This document shows positions 1-10,217 of a stretch of 64,000 nucleotides of DNA, piece by piece; the stretch's first letter is position 1, and every line of letters starts with the position of its first letter. Under the pieces are notes generated by a model. That model was not told the DNA's origin and searched no databases. It worked only from the letters and a program-made list of their open reading frames with translations. The stretch spans positions 28,741,633-28,805,632 of the forward strand of contig CAMGYJ010000009.1 of the NCBI GenBank assembly GCA_946122785.1, given 5' to 3'. Made by a program: the position numbers and the translations under genes. This DNA comes from Linum tenue (taxonomy: Eukaryota; Streptophyta; Magnoliopsida; Malpighiales; Linaceae).

Positions 1-186
1 ATTGAGCGACTCATCATCTGAGCGCGAAAATAAGGTAACATCATGCCGCCAAGGCATGTCATGGAAAACCCCATGGCTAGCTCCAATGCTCAAAAGCAGC
101 AAAATCCTACGACGTCCCAAGACATTGCCTGTGAACACTGGAACCAACTCTCCAATCAACTTGATGAACACTAGCAAGAAGGTGGC
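1..186 (-). pseudogene. MFS sugar/polyol transporter-like fragment
   Basis: The minus strand is open for 62 codons from 186 down to the window edge. It encodes a hydrophobic stretch followed by the segment NVLGRRRILLLLSIG. This resembles the G-R-R signature and the following membrane helix of plant sugar and polyol porters of the major facilitator superfamily. The stretch is short and has no start codon. The codons after the helix (rich in H, D and S) do not look like a transporter. The rest of the gene may lie beyond the window edge, or this may be an isolated relic. A second transporter-like piece at 948-1150 is on the other strand, so the two cannot belong to one intact gene. The call rests on short motif resemblance only. 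Confidence 0.4.
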
Positions 187-215
187 TACTCGAGGCCATT
201 CATTTAGATATATAG

Positions 216-947
216 ATATATATAATATTAAAATTCATTCTTTCATTTTTAAATATAAATTTATTTCATATAATAACACGTGACAGACAAATTTATAAAT
301 AACTAAATCAATTTGTAAATTATTTTTGCACCATTTTATATATTTTTCCGTTTCATTGTAATACAACTAAGAGTTTAAATTGTTCGAGACCAATCATTTG
401 ATCAAAATTATGATGATTAGAAAAGTAAATACCATGCATGAAGAAAAATTATATAAAATATAACAAATGTTTGTTATATAACGAATAACACATATATGAT
501 AAATCAACCCAACACTGATTCAACTTATGACCCTTAAGCTGCGACCCATCAACCCATGTGAAGACCAACCCTGCATTCTGATCAACATAGAACCCCACAG
601 TACTTAAAATACTCTCGTTATTTTTACTCTTCGGTGACAAGAAATGTTTCCGCATGTGGTTATGCAATTAGAAAAGGATTATTCTAGCAAGTAGAAATAG
701 TGAGAGTGTCATTTTTGGCACTGTTGGTAAATTATGTACCTATAGTTTGCTAAATTCTAAATGTACAAACAATGTTTGGCGAGCGGTGAGTCCATATTTA
801 TCATGATATCGATATCTACACCTATTTCAATCTTACGTACGTCCCATTAGAGTGATCTCTACATATATTGTCTGCATGGCCAAAGTATTATATATGGGAA
901 GCAGGTGCTTTGATGGGTTGTTCGATGTCAAATATCTGAGGTTGTAA
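216..947. other. AT-rich spacer, no gene seen
   Basis: This stretch is AT-rich and has only short chance reading frames. I see no recognisable protein motif, no tRNA and no repeat with clear ends. It separates the two transporter-like relics. Confidence 0.5.
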
Positions 948-1150
948 TACATAGCTATCATTGGCGACACTATTAACACCTTAAGAGTTACGTCGTGTTT
1001 TTCACCGATGCATGACATCGTCACGTCTCCAATCGGACGTGGTCTCACGGGAGAAGGAATTGGTATGGGCCTCGCCGTTGGTCCTGTATACATTGTCGAA
1101 ATTGCACCATTCGAGAGACGTGGCTCTTTAGGATACTCTATCTCGTCGGT
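948..1150 (+). pseudogene. MFS sugar transporter-like fragment (PESPR-type region)
   Basis: A plus-strand frame encodes a G-R-x-L-T-G-x-G-I-G-M-G helix, then GPVYIVEIAP, then R-R-G-S-L-G. The order G-R, glycine-rich helix, P-x-Y, E-x-A/S-P, R-G-x-L is the conserved block in the first half of sugar porters (the PESPR-type motif). A possible splice donor follows at about 1150. No upstream or downstream exon is recognisable, and no start methionine is in a sensible place. I read it as an exon relic. It lies on the opposite strand to the 1-186 fragment, so at least one of the two has been rearranged. Confidence 0.45.
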
Positions 1151-1496
1151 TTGTACATACGTACGTGCACGATGTTGTTTTTTTCCTTTTCCTTCTAACA
1201 TGTCGATTTTGAAACTATCTACGAATCAATTTAACAATAATTTTATATAAAAACGTACATATGTATGTATACTTAATCATCATTAGATATGACCGATTTT
1301 ATTTTTCTATTGTATTTGCTCATTCAATGCATGCATGAGGGTGCTTATGAATGTGCCTTCCCCATGTTGTTCCTCGTTAGTGAGGTGGCATGCCAGGGAA
1401 GATAGCTAGAACAGAATCCGGCCCTCTAATTGGCGCAAACAAGCAATCCGACGAGGCTCTCAAATCTCAAGTGTAATTGATGGAGCTCATTTGGTG
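1151..1496. other. Spacer, no gene seen
   Basis: No coding motif is visible. The right edge meets the 6-bp direct repeat CTATAA (1497-1502) that flanks the next element. Confidence 0.5.
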
Positions 1497-1639
1497 CTAT
1501 AATGAGGGGGCGGAGCTACGTCTTATTTTAGTCCCCCAGAATTTCGAAAGTTACGTGTAAACTTATCAGGATTTTGAAAATTTCGTATAAGTACAATTAA
1601 TATTGTTTAATGTTCAAAAGTTAACCTGTTCAATCTCAG

Positions 1640-1710
1640 TAGTCCAGCGGCAGTGCAGTATCTTTTAAGTTTTAATCCCGCAGGTTGGACTTTCAAATCC
1701 AGGTGGCAGC
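1640..1710 (+). mobile_element. Possible SINE relic with pol III A and B boxes
   Basis: TAGTCCAGCGG (1640-1650) fits the tRNA A-box consensus TRGYNNARNGG exactly. CTTTCAAATCC (about 1690-1700) is a degenerate B box. The spacing is compatible with a tRNA-derived SINE head. I see no target duplication or tail, so this is tentative. Confidence 0.25.
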
Positions 1711-1754
1711 AATTGTTGCATTTGTTTTTACTTTTAGCATCCTTAATTATATTA

Positions 1755-1844
1755 GGTAACGATTTGTTTTTTGCATATTTGTTTTTTGAATATAGATTGG
1801 GTAACGATTTGTTTTTTGCATATTTGTTTTTTGAATATTGATAT
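1755..1844 (+). repeat. Two-copy tandem repeat, 45-bp period
   Basis: A 45-bp unit starting GGTAACGATTTG occurs at 1755 and again at 1800 with almost no change. The translated frame across it is an artefact of the repeat. Confidence 0.85.
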
Positions 1845-2155
1845 TAGCAGTCTTTTATTTTTCAATTCTAAAAATAGGATGGGTTACTTGAAATACATTA
1901 TTAATATTACTTGAAATAAGCTCCGGAAGCAAAAAAAGCTCCGAGTTTCTGGGGGCGATCAATCGGTGATTTTGAGCGGGCTAGGGTTTTCGTGCTCATG
2001 TCGCGAAGATCTTGCCGCCGGCAGGAGGAGGTCCCGGACTGCCCATGCAGTCGGATGCTGGTGCGGGCCAACGTCGGCCACCAACAGAGTCTTCTTCACC
2101 AAACCCTAAGGGTGATAAGGAGGCTTAGCATACCAAGAAAAGGGCCAAGCAAACA

Positions 2156-3236
2156 ATGGCGCAGCCGTACATAGAGGCTACCGCGGATGAGACCATGCCG
2201 GAGGTCACCGCTAATGAAACAACGTCGGGCAAGAGCCCTAGGCCAACTACTTGGGCGCAAAGTATGGGCGCAGCAAGGAGGCTCTTTAGAGATAGCCAGC
2301 GTACGAGTGGTATATCGCGGAATCGGACGCTGAGGATATCACCGCAGCCATTTGCGAAGATGGACAGGAAGCCTCGTTTGACGCGGACGAGGAACCCAAA
2401 TGCCCCTCTATCCCGTTTTCGGCCGCCAAAGAGAGGATGTTCTGCAGGGATCTCTGGTCTGCCTTGGTGGTTAAAGCTTTAAGTAGATCGGTGTCGTACA
2501 CCGCCATGTCTCTCCGCCTCAATGCCATCTGGGCGAAGGCGGGGGGTAACCAAGTCACTTCGATGAAGAAAGGCTACTTCCTAATCAGGTTTACAAGCAG
2601 CCTAGCCTATGAGCGAGCTATCACCGACGGACCATGGATGATCGGATCGAGTTATCTTACAGTACACATGTGGGACAAATACTTTGACCCGTACGAACAC
2701 GAGATATCATCCACAGTGGTTTGGGCACGCCTCCTGGAACTCCCGATACATTATTTCCATCAAGATGCGGTGATGAAAATAGGGTGTCGCATGGGCAAAC
2801 CAATCCGAATAGACGCCGCCACGCGCACAAAGGCTCGAAGTGATTATGCGAGAGTGTGAGTTCAGGTTGATCTTACCAAACCTCTTTTATCGCAGTTTAC
2901 GATTAATGGAAAAAGTACTTTATCCAGTATGATGGTTTGGAGAAGATCTGGCTAAGCTGCGGAATGTATTCAGAACAAGGCGCATGTCTGTTCACTAAGA
3001 CTCATGCACCAATGGAAGCAGACAGTAACACAGTGGTGAACCAGTCGGTGGCGGAAGAATGACAACGGACACCCTTTATGGTGAATGGATGATAGCAAAA
3101 CGAAAACCGCGACAACCTAATAAGGAGCAATCTACCCGCTCACAAAAGTGGGGAGACCAGTTGCCGCAGGGGAAAATGTCAAATCAAAATTCAGTTACTG
3201 GGTCCCGGTTCGATGTCTTGTAGGAGGAGGAAAGGG
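2156..3236 (+). pseudogene. LINE-A ORF1 (DUF4283 gag-like), broken
   Basis: The clearest part runs from about 2310 to 2859. It encodes the DUF4283-type block found at the N-terminus of plant LINE ORF1 proteins: a hydrophobic stretch, then F-L-I-R-F, then D-G-P-W, then a W-x-R-L-x-E-L-P-I strand. DUF4283 proteins are thought to bind LINE RNA. A start at 2156 is possible, but a frameshift lies between it and the conserved block. A stop follows at 2859, where the family would continue. After another shift near 2915 a cysteine-containing segment (S-C-G-M-Y-S-E-Q-G-A-C) marks the decayed zinc-knuckle region. The remainder to 3236 is degraded. Confidence 0.75.
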
Positions 3237-3735
3237 TGGAAAGTTCATCTAGGCAGGTCGTCCCAGTGATCCCATCTGACGGTGGCGTAACCCAAGGAGT
3301 GTAGATCCCCAACGTGCATACAAAGCATAAAAACAAAGCTCAGGCTCATGACGTTGGGAACAAGGAAACTGCTCCCATGCATGCACACACAATCGGGACG
3401 GAACCATCACAACGCGGGCCATATAATGTGGATCATCAACCGAAGCCTCCACGCAGCACACTACACAATGGATCAACAATCACACAAGGAACGGGAACTG
3501 TTGCCACCCCACCCCCCCACCCCTTTCTAATGTCCAAGCCTCTGAGGGCCGAACCCGGACAAGTTAGCTTGGGAGAGAAGCAACATGCCCAGGACATGGC
3601 GGAGAAGCCGCCAGACACTAGTGATAATTCCTAGAGTCCTCGTGAGGGCCAAGCTGGCGGGAAGATGAATAATACGGCGATGATCATTGACGGGGTTAAC
3701 CCGTCGTAGAATTATATCCTTTACCCCAGTTATTT

Positions 3736-6700
3736 ATGGATTGTAAAATCTTTTCATGGAATTGTAGGGGTGTAGGAAGTAAGGGCGTTTTGCGTGCTTT
3801 TCATGAGTACCGCAGGAGATTTCGCCCTCATATTGTGATTATTGTTGAACCTCGTATTAGCGGGGCTTGTGCCCTAGAAGTTATTAGGGATATGGGATAT
3901 GATAGTAAGCTTGTAGTCGATGCAACTCAATTTTCGGGAGGAATTTGGGTTGTTTGGAATTCTAGTGAGTTTACTATCACTGAAATTGACTCACACCCTC
4001 AATGTCTCCACATGCAGGTCCAGGTAGCTAACTCTCAGGTGGAGGGTTGGCAGCTGTCAGCAATTTATGGCCACCCGGCTCCCGGTCAGCGGCGAGCTCT
4101 GTGGGAGTATTTGCGGTCGCTAGCAAAAGATGTTGAGGGCCCTTGGATATTGACCGGAGATTTCAACTCTATCCTCCACCCGTCGGAGAAGCTGGGGGTG
4201 CCAACTTTGACTCCTATAGGATCCGGGACTTCCAGGATATGGTGCATGATATCGGCCTCCATGATCTGGGATTTATACGGCCCCCATTTACCTGGTTCCG
4301 GTCCGGACTGCGAGAACGCCTTGATAGAAGCATGGCCAACACCAGCTGGACCATAGCATTTCGGGAGACCTCAGTCGGGCACCTCCCTCGTCTCAGGAAA
4401 TCGGACCACCGGCCACTGCTAACTTTGCCGACTTCTCCTGTTCAGCCTGCGGGAACTAAGCCTTTCCGATTCCTTGCGGCTTGGCTAATGCACGAAGGAT
4501 TCAGACCCATGGCAGATGTAGCGTAGGCGAAAGGCACTCACTTCACCGAGTCGGCTACAGCGTTTTCCCATGACGCAATGGTTTGGAATAGGCGAGTCTT
4601 TGGCCACATCACGAGGAAAAAGGATAGGTTGATCCGCCGTCTTGAGCAACTGGAGCTTGTACCTTCTAACCAGGGAAAAATGACTCCCAAATCATCCAAG
4701 TTCACGAGGAGCTCGAACTAATTCTTTTCCAAGAGGAGCTATTATGGTACTAGAAGTCAAAAATGGAATGGATTAAGTTGGGAGACCAAAATACAGTGTA
4801 TTTCCACGCTAGAACTCTTCGACGGCGGAAGAGAAACCGGATAGCCATGCTGAAAAATGAAGTAGGGGAGTGGATAGAAGACCCGACAGCCTTACTCGAT
4901 ATGGCAAGGGTTTTCTTCCTGATACTCTACACGGATGAGGGTGGGGATCTTCCTCCCCTGGAGTCCCACTTTCCTCTGATCGAGGCCTCGAGATGGGCTG
5001 CTCTCAATGCTACCTTGGACACTAGGGGTGTTCAAATGGTTACCATGGCTATTACCAAATCAAATAAGGCTAAATTTCACTAACGATGAAATACAATATC
5101 ATAACCAAACCGTCCAAACTAATACAACAACCAAATTAACCAAATTAAAGTTTAATCGGTTTGGTTAATTGGTTAACCAGATTAACCAATATAAAATCAT
5201 ATTATCATTAAGTGAGAAATTTTTTGGTTAATTTATCAATTCACAATTTATATAATGAATAAAACATAACAATCAACACATAGTTATAGTTGACCCTTAA
5301 CATAAATACATGCAACTAAGACAATATCTTACGATTAGTATAGAAGTATTCACCTAACAAAAATTTATCACAACGGTATGGGTTAATGAATTGTTGTGTT
5401 TGTTTGAAATGACTTAGTCTTTAGCAATTTTCATAGGTTGAAAATGACCTTACTTTCAAGTTTTCATCCAACATAATGTAAGAGATTTATCTAAATTAGG
5501 TGTTCATATGTTGTGGTCTACACTCTACATATACAAATATACATTATAGGAACAATATCAAGCTTTATATTTTATGAGTCTAAAAGAATGACGTTTAACT
5601 CTTGAGTGGTTATTCAAAGTATTAAGTATGTGTATATATTAGATATATGGCTAATTATTTATCTGGTTAATTTGGTTTGGATGGTTAGGAGTGTTTGAAA
5701 CTAAACCAAACCACCTAAACCAAACAAGGTAAAAACTTTAACCAAACCAAACCAAATTATCCAAATAGTACTGGTTAAAACAGTTACCATGGTAACCACA
5801 CCGTTTGAACACCCCTATTGGACACCACAGAAATTTACGGAGCCATTCGTTGATGGGTGCTCTCAAAGCTCTGGGGAGGGATGGCCTCAACCCGATGTTC
5901 TTCCAACGATGCTGGGATACGGTGGGGTCTTCTCTGGTCCAATTAGCTCAGGACTGCTGTAACCAAACTGAGAAAATTCGGGAAATTAACTCGACAGTCC
6001 TGGTCCTCATATCGAAGACAAATTACAGACAATATATGCATTATGCAGGAGGTGGTTCACTCCATGAGAGTCCCAAAAGGGCGACGAGGGTGGATGGTTC
6101 TAAAGGTGGATCTGGCGAAAGCCTATGACAGGATTAGATGGGAGTATTGTGCGCGACACCTTGGTGGCTACAGGGGCTCCGGAAGGTTTCGTCAACCTAA
6201 AGATGGCTTGCATCACATCTTCGAAAATGCAGATTCAATGGAATGGAGGCTTAACGGAGGAATTCCAGCCGACCAGAGGTCTTAGACAGGGATGCCCTCT
6301 TTCTCCTACCTTTTTACCCTTTGTATGGAACATTTGGATCATTTAATTGATGAATCGGTAAGAGCAGGTCACTGGCAGCCCATATAGCTAACCAATAACG
6401 GCCCGACTTTGTCTCATCTTTTCTTTGCAGATGATCTCATCTTGTTCAGCGAAGCTAATGGCACGCAGGCCCATGAGATCATGGAATGCTTTGACAAGTT
6501 TGGAGCATCATCGGGGCAACAGATCAGCCGTCCGAAGTCCTGAGTCTTCTTCTCGGCGAACATGACTGCTGATCGCCGGAAGAGCCTTAGCAAGAAGCTG
6601 GAAATTCCTGAAACGATGAATTTAGGAGGCTACCTTGGGGTTCCGGTGATAAATGACAGAGTCTCCAAAGCCACCTTCACGGAGCTCATTGATCGGATTG

Positions 6701-8480
6701 ACACTAGGCTCGCAGGATGGTCTGCTTCAGCAATGTCGATGGTCACTCGCATAACCCTTGAACAATCTGTGCTCTCAGCTTTACCAGCCTACACGATGCA
6801 TACGACTTTCGTCCCTGCAAATGTCCGGGAATACATTGACAAGAAGATCCGTGCCTTTGTTTGGGGGAGCTCAGATCAGGGACGAAAAGTCCACCTGGTG
6901 GACTGGGAGACGGTGTGTAGACCCAAAGATGAAGGCGTCTGGGTCTTAGGGGCGCAACGAGGATGAACGAGGCATACATGTTGAAAATCTTGTGGCGGTT
7001 GATGATGAAGCCGGACGATCTCTGCGCGCACGTCGTACTCGCCAAATATTGCTACAAAAGGGACGAGGTCACCTTCTTCAAAACAAGAGGGCGATTATCC
7101 AATCTTTGGAGGGGAGTCTTGCGCATCCGCCATCAGGTGGAAACCGCGTCTGCATGGAATGTCAGGAATGGTCACGTGGCACACTTTTGGAGTGATCGGT
7201 GGTTGGATGATTCCACTATTCTCAGGGACCATGCCCCCAATTTACGATCGGCGATGGAGGACGTGCCTGTAGCAGAGTTTGTCCTAAACGGTCAGTGGAA
7301 CGAGCCTTTTCTCAATGCATACTTACCGCGTACAATTGTTTCGCATGTACTTTTATACCCGGTGCCGACGGAAATTGAGCCTGACGTGAGGTTCTGGACG
7401 CTGACGCAGAACGAAGCCTTTTCATTCCGTATCGCCTACGACGTAACAGACGATGCAGCGAGCCCGACCACAAGCCAACCCATTTGGAGATCAATTTGGA
7501 AGACCGCCACTTTGCAGAGGGTACGCTCGTTCCTCTGGCTGCTCAACCATAACCGTCTTCTGACCAATGCAGAAAGAGAACGACGCCACCTGACAACGAA
7601 CGTCGACTGCAGAATTTGCGGCGGGGGCCCAGAGACAGCACTTCACATCGTGCGAGATTGTCCGTTTGCGAGAGCCACATGGGCGGGGATCCTTGAAGAT
7701 GAACCTGACGCCAAATTCTTTGAACCCAAGCTTCACACGTGGTCAATGCACAATTTATCTAAGCGGAGTAATATCATCGATAGTTCTCTTTTTGCAGGCA
7801 CGGGCTGGTTGCTGTGGAAGAACCGGAATGATCACCTGTTCCGAAGTGAGTTGAAAACCCATGAGCAGCTCCAGTTTATCACCAAACAGCTGAGGCTTCA
7901 GATCACCAGAGCCTTTGAGAAGGAGAGCAATGTGTTCGGAGCTGGGAGACTTCGAGAGAAGCGGGAAATTAACTGGAAGCCACTGCCGAGTGGTTGGGCC
8001 TGTGTCAATACCGATGGCTCAGCCACCCACTCTCCAGCAAGCACGAGCTATGGCGGCATTGTGAGGGGAGACGATGGCCGGTTTATCAAAGCATTCACAA
8101 CGAACTTGGGAGGGAGTTCGATTACTCGTGCTGAGCTGACTGGGATTGCTTATGGGTTGAGATTTGCTTGGGAAGAGGCGATTAGGAAGGTCATTCTACA
8201 GACAGACTCTTGCACTGCCCTGACCTTGATCGAGCAAGCGACTCCGCAGCATCCACACTATTCCTACGTCGCAGAGATCCGCCAATGGCTAGCTCAGCCT
8301 TGGCTTGTCAGGAGAGAGCATGTTTTCAGAGAAGCGAATTTCGTGGCTGACCACCTCGCTTCCATTGGCCACTATGTTCCCATAGGGGTTCACGGGATTC
8401 AAAACCCGAGTAGCACTCTTCTGTATTGGTTGTACTTTTATACTCTGGGGATTCAAACACCCCATTTTTTCAGTTCTTAA
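3736..8480 (+). pseudogene. LINE-A ORF2: endonuclease, reverse transcriptase, RNase H, broken
   Basis: The start at 3736 is natural: the protein opens with the endonuclease motif F-S-W-N-C-R-G, and the catalytic T-G-D-F-N follows at about 4150. The frame shifts near 4200 and then continues with S-D-H-R-P-L. The RT part includes K-V-D-L-A-K-A-Y-D-R near 6100, R-G-L-R-Q-G-C-P-L-S-P near 6280 and an intact catalytic F-A-D-D near 6425. A long open stretch, 6963-8480, carries the zf-RVT domain (C-R-I-C-G-G then H-I-V-R-D-C) and an RNase H domain starting N-T-D-G-S. A stop interrupts near 6541, and the hAT element interrupts RT at 5023-5817. In the cell ORF2 proteins nick target DNA and copy their RNA at the nick; this copy cannot. 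Confidence 0.85.
5023..5817. mobile_element. Non-autonomous hAT element nested in LINE-A
   Basis: The ends are inverted repeats: TAGGGGTGTTCAAATGG on the left, and ACCGTTTGAACACCCCTA on the right. The 8-bp sequence TTGGACAC lies directly outside both ends (5015-5022 and 5818-5825) and is a perfect target duplication, the hAT hallmark. The 795-bp interior is AT-rich and has no transposase. Its subterminal regions repeat ACCAAAC and GGTTTGG motifs, as expected of transposase-binding sites. Removing it and one duplicated target restores continuity of the LINE sequence on either side. Confidence 0.92.
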
Positions 8481-9298
8481 TATAGGTTAGGGCGCCCTTT
8501 GCGCCCTGTTTTGACCAAAAAAAATACATGATTAATTTATTTGTTTCTTTTTAAATTCATTTTGAATTTGTCATTGTATAAAAATTTTAGTGTAGATCTT
8601 ACTTTGGGAGAAAATAGGACGTATTAACGAAATTCATCTTTCAATTATATGAAATATGTTTGTTAGTGTAATATTAAAAATAGTTTTTCTAATTTATATT
8701 AAATTTATCGCTCTATAAGTTTTTATTTTAAATAATATTTTGAGTAACTTTGATCATCTTAAAAATGCAGTTACCATAATATTAAAAATAGTTTTTCTTT
8801 TACTATTTGATAATTTTAACAATTTTACAGTGTCGATGAAGGGCCGGGATAATGGTCACCATTGTCTCTCTTCTCTTCTATCGAGCCCCTTGTATGCCCT
8901 ATTCATACCCCTCCGCATTAGCGGAGTTAGAAACTCCGGCCCCTGAACGTCAAATTTTGGCTCCACCCCTCACTATAATGCTTTCCTTTCAAGGTTATAT
9001 AGTCAAGCCATATACATAAAAAAATCTTTTTAAATTATTAATATATCGATTAGCTAATAATTACTATAAATTAATAAATTTAAAACTATATTCTCACAAA
9101 AAAAAAATTTAAAACTATATTCATTAACAAAGATTTTACGATGAATTATTCTATAACACTTCAACCGGCTTGAAACAATCATGCGTAATTGGTTAACCGT
9201 CGTCTTTCCATATTTATTTAATGGCGTGGGCTGGATTACCTAAGCGACTCCAAACTCGTTGCCTAAGCCCACTTAAAGAGACACGGCCCAGCCCACAG

Positions 9299-9342
9299 AA
9301 CGGAGTTAGCCCGGCGAGTTCTTGGTCAAACAGTCAAAACGG
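9299..9342 (+). promoter_or_regulatory. Two AACGG cores upstream of MYB3R
   Basis: AACGG occurs at 9299-9303 and 9338-9342 in the presumed promoter or leader of the MYB3R gene. AACGG is the core of the mitosis-specific activator (MSA) element bound by MYB3R proteins, which would allow self-regulation. Five-base cores occur often by chance, so this is suggestive only. Confidence 0.3.
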
Positions 9343-9587
9343 TTTAGCGTCGACGGGAAGCTTCATTTCTTCATCAACTTGCCCCGGAAGCCAACTTTTA
9401 AGAGAAGCTTCTTAAAACGAAACCAACTCTTCACTCCCCAAGCTCACTTCCCCACTCTTTCTAATAACCCATCCATCCACAGGAATCTCAATCTTCCCCA
9501 CCAAGGAATTCCAAATTCCCATCTTGATTCCCTGAGATCACAGCGCCCGGCTTTGTTTCTTCAACTGTTTTCTGTTTCTAGAGAGAG

Positions 9588-10179
9588 GTAAGAACAAAAA
9601 GTGTCTTCACCTTTTCGTCTGCTTGCTCTGGAAGTCACTACTACTAACTACACTGAAATGGAATCATTGCTTGTTTTGATTGATTGAAGGATAGATCGGA
9701 TGCTTAGTGATGATGGGCCGTCTGAGTTTGTATCTCTGTTTCATCATTGTTTGCTTGGGTTTTGTTGAATTTTGAGTTCCGTAATTTTCTTTTCATCCCT
9801 GTTTGGTTCGTGAGAAAAAATGGGTGGAAATGGGCCGACTCGTGGAAATCAGAATGCCAATGTGATGTTTTCCGCTTGAATCTGATCGTAGTTCATTTGC
9901 CAAGTAGTTATTCCTCTTCGGTCATGATGCTTTCGCAGTGGTTGTCAAACTAGAGTTCCGCAATTTTCTTTTACCCCCAGTTTGGTTCCTGAGAAAATGC
10001 GGGAAAATGGGTCGAGAAAATTAGCGAATGTTTTCTGCTTGATATTCTAATCAAGCTTGCATTTGCTAAGCAATTCGTTGTGTTTAATTTAGCTGACAAA
10101 CGAACGAAGAATCTCTGTTCTATATTTACTGAAACTCATCAAAGCTAACCCAATTTGGGGGTTTTCTTTGTGCCCTTAG
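9588..10179 (+). other. Probable leader intron of the MYB3R gene
   Basis: A good donor (GAGAG|GTAAGA, GT at 9588) and a good acceptor (CCCTTAG|TGG, AG ending at 10179) enclose a T-rich segment just upstream of the start codon. Leader introns are common in plant transcription-factor genes. The transcription start is not defined; a 5' exon from about 9380 to 9587 is likely. Confidence 0.5.
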
Positions 10180-10217
10180 TGGGGGTTCGTGAAGCTCTCA
10201 ATTGAAGAAAAAGCATA

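Larger units (their letters stand above)
1906..8521 (+). mobile_element. LINE-A, plant L1-type retrotransposon, inactive
   Basis: This is a full-length-like LINE on the plus strand. It has an ORF1 relic with a DUF4283-type gag region, and ORF2 with endonuclease, reverse transcriptase, zf-RVT and RNase H domains. A short A-tract closes the 3' end at 8514-8524. Near-identical 15-mers flank it: AAATACATTATTAAT at 1891-1905 and AAATACATGATTAAT at 8522-8536 (one mismatch). I take these as the target-site duplication. The 795-bp hAT insertion at 5023-5817 breaks the RT region. Several frameshifts and stops make the element non-functional. Confidence 0.88.
1503..8972. mobile_element. TIR transposon remnant split by LINE-A
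   Basis: The left end begins TGAGGGGGCGGAGCTACG. The right end finishes GGCTCCACCCCTCA, so the termini are imperfect inverted repeats with the core GAGGGGYGGAGC. The hexamer CTATAA is present at 1497-1502 and again at 8973-8978, as expected of a target duplication (6 bp seen; a longer original may have mutated). About 0.8 kb of this element remains: 1503-1890 and 8537-8972. The rest of the interval is LINE-A. The remnant shows no transposase. The superfamily is not certain; a hAT-like origin is a guess from the G-rich terminus. Confidence 0.55.

Noticed and set aside
833..1201. 122-codon minus-strand frame
   Set aside because: It overlaps the plus-strand sugar-transporter motif and has no motif of its own.
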